From NCBI GenBank assembly GCA_022701845.1, contig JAKONS010000015.1, positions 1-6,193 on the forward strand: a DNA stretch of 6,193 nt, in the 5' to 3' direction. The notes beneath the pieces were generated by a model. That model was not told the DNA's origin. It did not search any database and was given only the letters and a program-made list of their open reading frames with translations. The stretch is from Burkholderiaceae bacterium. Lineage in GTDB: Bacteria; Pseudomonadota; Gammaproteobacteria; Burkholderiales; Burkholderiaceae. Positions 6,001 to 6,193 of the stretch are shown piece after piece (the stretch's first letter is position 1; each line of letters begins with the position of its first letter). Both the position numbers and the translations under genes were made by a program.

Positions 6001-6193
6001 ACTGCCGTCGCGCCGCCTGCGTCGACCCTGCGGCACGCGCTTCCCTCGGCGGCGCCGGCCAGCGCGGCGCGCCTGGAGTACGAGCTCGTCGACAGCCACT
6101 TCGCCGCGCTGCGCGAGCTGGTCACCGGCCAGGCCGACGCCGCCACCGCCCTGTCCGGCGCGGCTCCCGGGCCCGGCACCCCGGCGGCACGGC
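3097..6193 (+). CDS. tssM: Type VI secretion system membrane subunit TssM (IcmF), 3' end beyond window
   Basis: TssM is the large inner-membrane protein whose periplasmic part builds the T6SS envelope channel. Reading from GTG 3097, the frame is open to the window edge: 1032 complete codons, no stop. Family members often reach about 1,100-1,300 residues, so most is present. GTG 3097 is chosen because it keeps the whole first membrane helix and a basic N-terminus and follows a partial ribosome-binding site; the first in-frame ATG (3169) lies inside that helix. Four hydrophobic stretches (about 19-41, 54-70, 75-93, 107-124) precede the nucleotide-binding domain, which shows Walker A GGPAAGKT (199-206), DTAGRY (250-255) and SKAD (363-366). 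Later landmarks are VWGFAL (367+20 region, encoded at 4252-4269), LRGVYFTSAEQ (488-498), YFLHDLL (559-565), a membrane helix at about 594-612, and periplasmic GVPGLFTRQGY (842-852) and DVRRQYLGEY. Oddities: a duplicated N-terminal membrane hairpin, an insert after DTAGRY and an Ala/Pro-rich stretch near 962-990. Confidence 0.95.
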   Translation, partial: MPYSTLLKTFSSAVFSRFTLIVVVMALAGLAVWFAGPLFAFDGLRPLASGGARIGCLALLLLATILWLAGGPPGFVAVAAVGLLVWFAGPLLSVGDSHPLAPVAVRLGCLGALLLACLFYGFYRLLQAVAEDPRFLQKLWAFSRDDPQAAARRAALKPVAAQVERAVSQLKRLQSGGFWRRSFEKNRHLYALPWFLLIGGPAAGKTSALRQSGLQFPLAPVAAQGDAVGASPLPTAHCDWWLGNEAVLIDTAGRYCAEGGDGTGDDAAVDAATDGSADGEFAAVGGAGVAALSPRAEWRGLLGLLRRHRPRAPVNGVVVVVSVAELLQPDAAARARHATVLRERLTDIRRELGIRCPVYLVVSKADQLRGFSAFFQSLTSEGRLQVWGFALDPVGVAPRGRLRRTGLLDVAAHREALRQQVARKIGQLGSRLHAGLRMRLKEEFEVDRRRALFALPLELAALAEPLIRTIDEIFLDSRFDDTQAHHALRGVYFTSAEQAPAGQRPDDESRNASWRGDGIHADSHTVLRQLASLGVTDTAAPGPAAVVRGPAPARERQGYFLHDLLARVVIPNAHLVRPNLRWELRFRLLRLASHGLALLLFAWLAASLCVSWRNNRLYLDAVQARTAELRIQVTALLARSRDADVPAVLDAARQLPAHPGLAPHDAPAGFAYGLYTATPVFAAADAVYARLQEISLLPAIVRRMESVLAASLKDGDAARAYATLRAYRLLHDPARYLADGGAADVRAWVLSDPAALQGATAAHLESLFSGARAVQAGTPADETLVREVQRFLDGDTSSQRIYQRAKAALQVDAPPDFTLVRAVGPQVGTVFAREGGLPLEAGVPGLFTRQGYRAVFDPRIAVFVARAADDDAWAMGHADAHPEGVLLEDVRRQYLGEYTRHWDAFLDTIRSVGSGSAAAAESEGAGLGFELGVLRQLSAPDSPLARLARAVAAETTLAQALPTAAAATTAVAPPASTLRHALPSAAPASAARLEYELVDSHFAALRELVTGQADAATALSGAAPGPGTPAAR
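3181..3459 (+). repeat. Tandem duplication inside tssM encoding the N-terminal membrane hairpin
   Basis: Codons 3181-3300 (residues 29-68) align without gaps to 3340-3459 (residues 82-121) at an exact offset of 159 bases. Twenty of 40 residues are identical, including VWFAGPL, PLA, the R-x-GCL motif and LLLA. At DNA level, 18 bases are identical at 3190-3207 and 3349-3366 (GTCTGGTTCGCCGGGCCG). Each unit spans the end of one membrane helix, a short periplasmic loop and the next helix. The divergence of the rest shows that the duplication is not recent. Confidence 0.7.

Noticed and set aside
5185..6099. A 304-codon minus-strand open frame antisense to the periplasmic part of tssM
   Set aside because: It is Gly/Arg/Ala-rich without motifs. 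The + strand carries conserved IcmF-related motifs through the same bases.

Overview
The window holds part of a type VI secretion system (T6SS) gene cluster. All genes read on the + strand in the order hcp/tssD (3' end only), tssK, tssL, tssM (open at the right edge). Base composition is very GC-rich, roughly 70% by eye, with strong G/C bias at third codon positions. Together with the protein family types this suggests a high-GC proteobacterium, most likely a betaproteobacterium or a related gammaproteobacterium. No marker in the window fixes the genus.

Layout: positions 1-213 encode the last 70 residues of the Hcp tube protein. A 149-base gap (214-362) follows, with no gene in it but with an imperfect hairpin just after the hcp stop and a short C-rich tandem repeat before tssK. 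tssK (363-1718) encodes the baseplate protein that docks on the membrane complex. tssL (1715-3070) overlaps tssK by four bases (ATGA) and encodes a long TssL: a cytoplasmic DotU domain, one membrane helix and a periplasmic OmpA-like peptidoglycan-binding domain. After 26 bases comes tssM, best started at GTG 3097. It is uninterrupted to the window end (at least 1032 residues). It carries N-terminal membrane helices, an IcmF-type nucleotide-binding domain with a clear Walker A motif, a further membrane helix and most of the periplasmic IcmF-related region.

How they work together: TssM and TssL are inner-membrane parts of the T6SS envelope-spanning complex. TssK links that complex to the phage-like baseplate. 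Hcp hexamers stack into the inner tube that is pushed out on sheath contraction. The tight spacing of tssK-tssL-tssM indicates one transcript with coupled translation. The hairpin after hcp may let the abundant tube protein be made in excess of the scaffold proteins.

The most unusual feature is in TssM. The N-terminal membrane hairpin appears twice in tandem, with an exact 53-codon (159-base) period and 20 of 40 identical residues in an ungapped alignment. This would give four rather than two membrane segments before the nucleotide-binding domain. TssM also has a Gly/Asp/Ala-rich insert directly after its DTAGRY motif. The long minus-strand reading frames are judged to be GC-bias shadows, and no RNA gene, CRISPR array or insertion sequence was seen.
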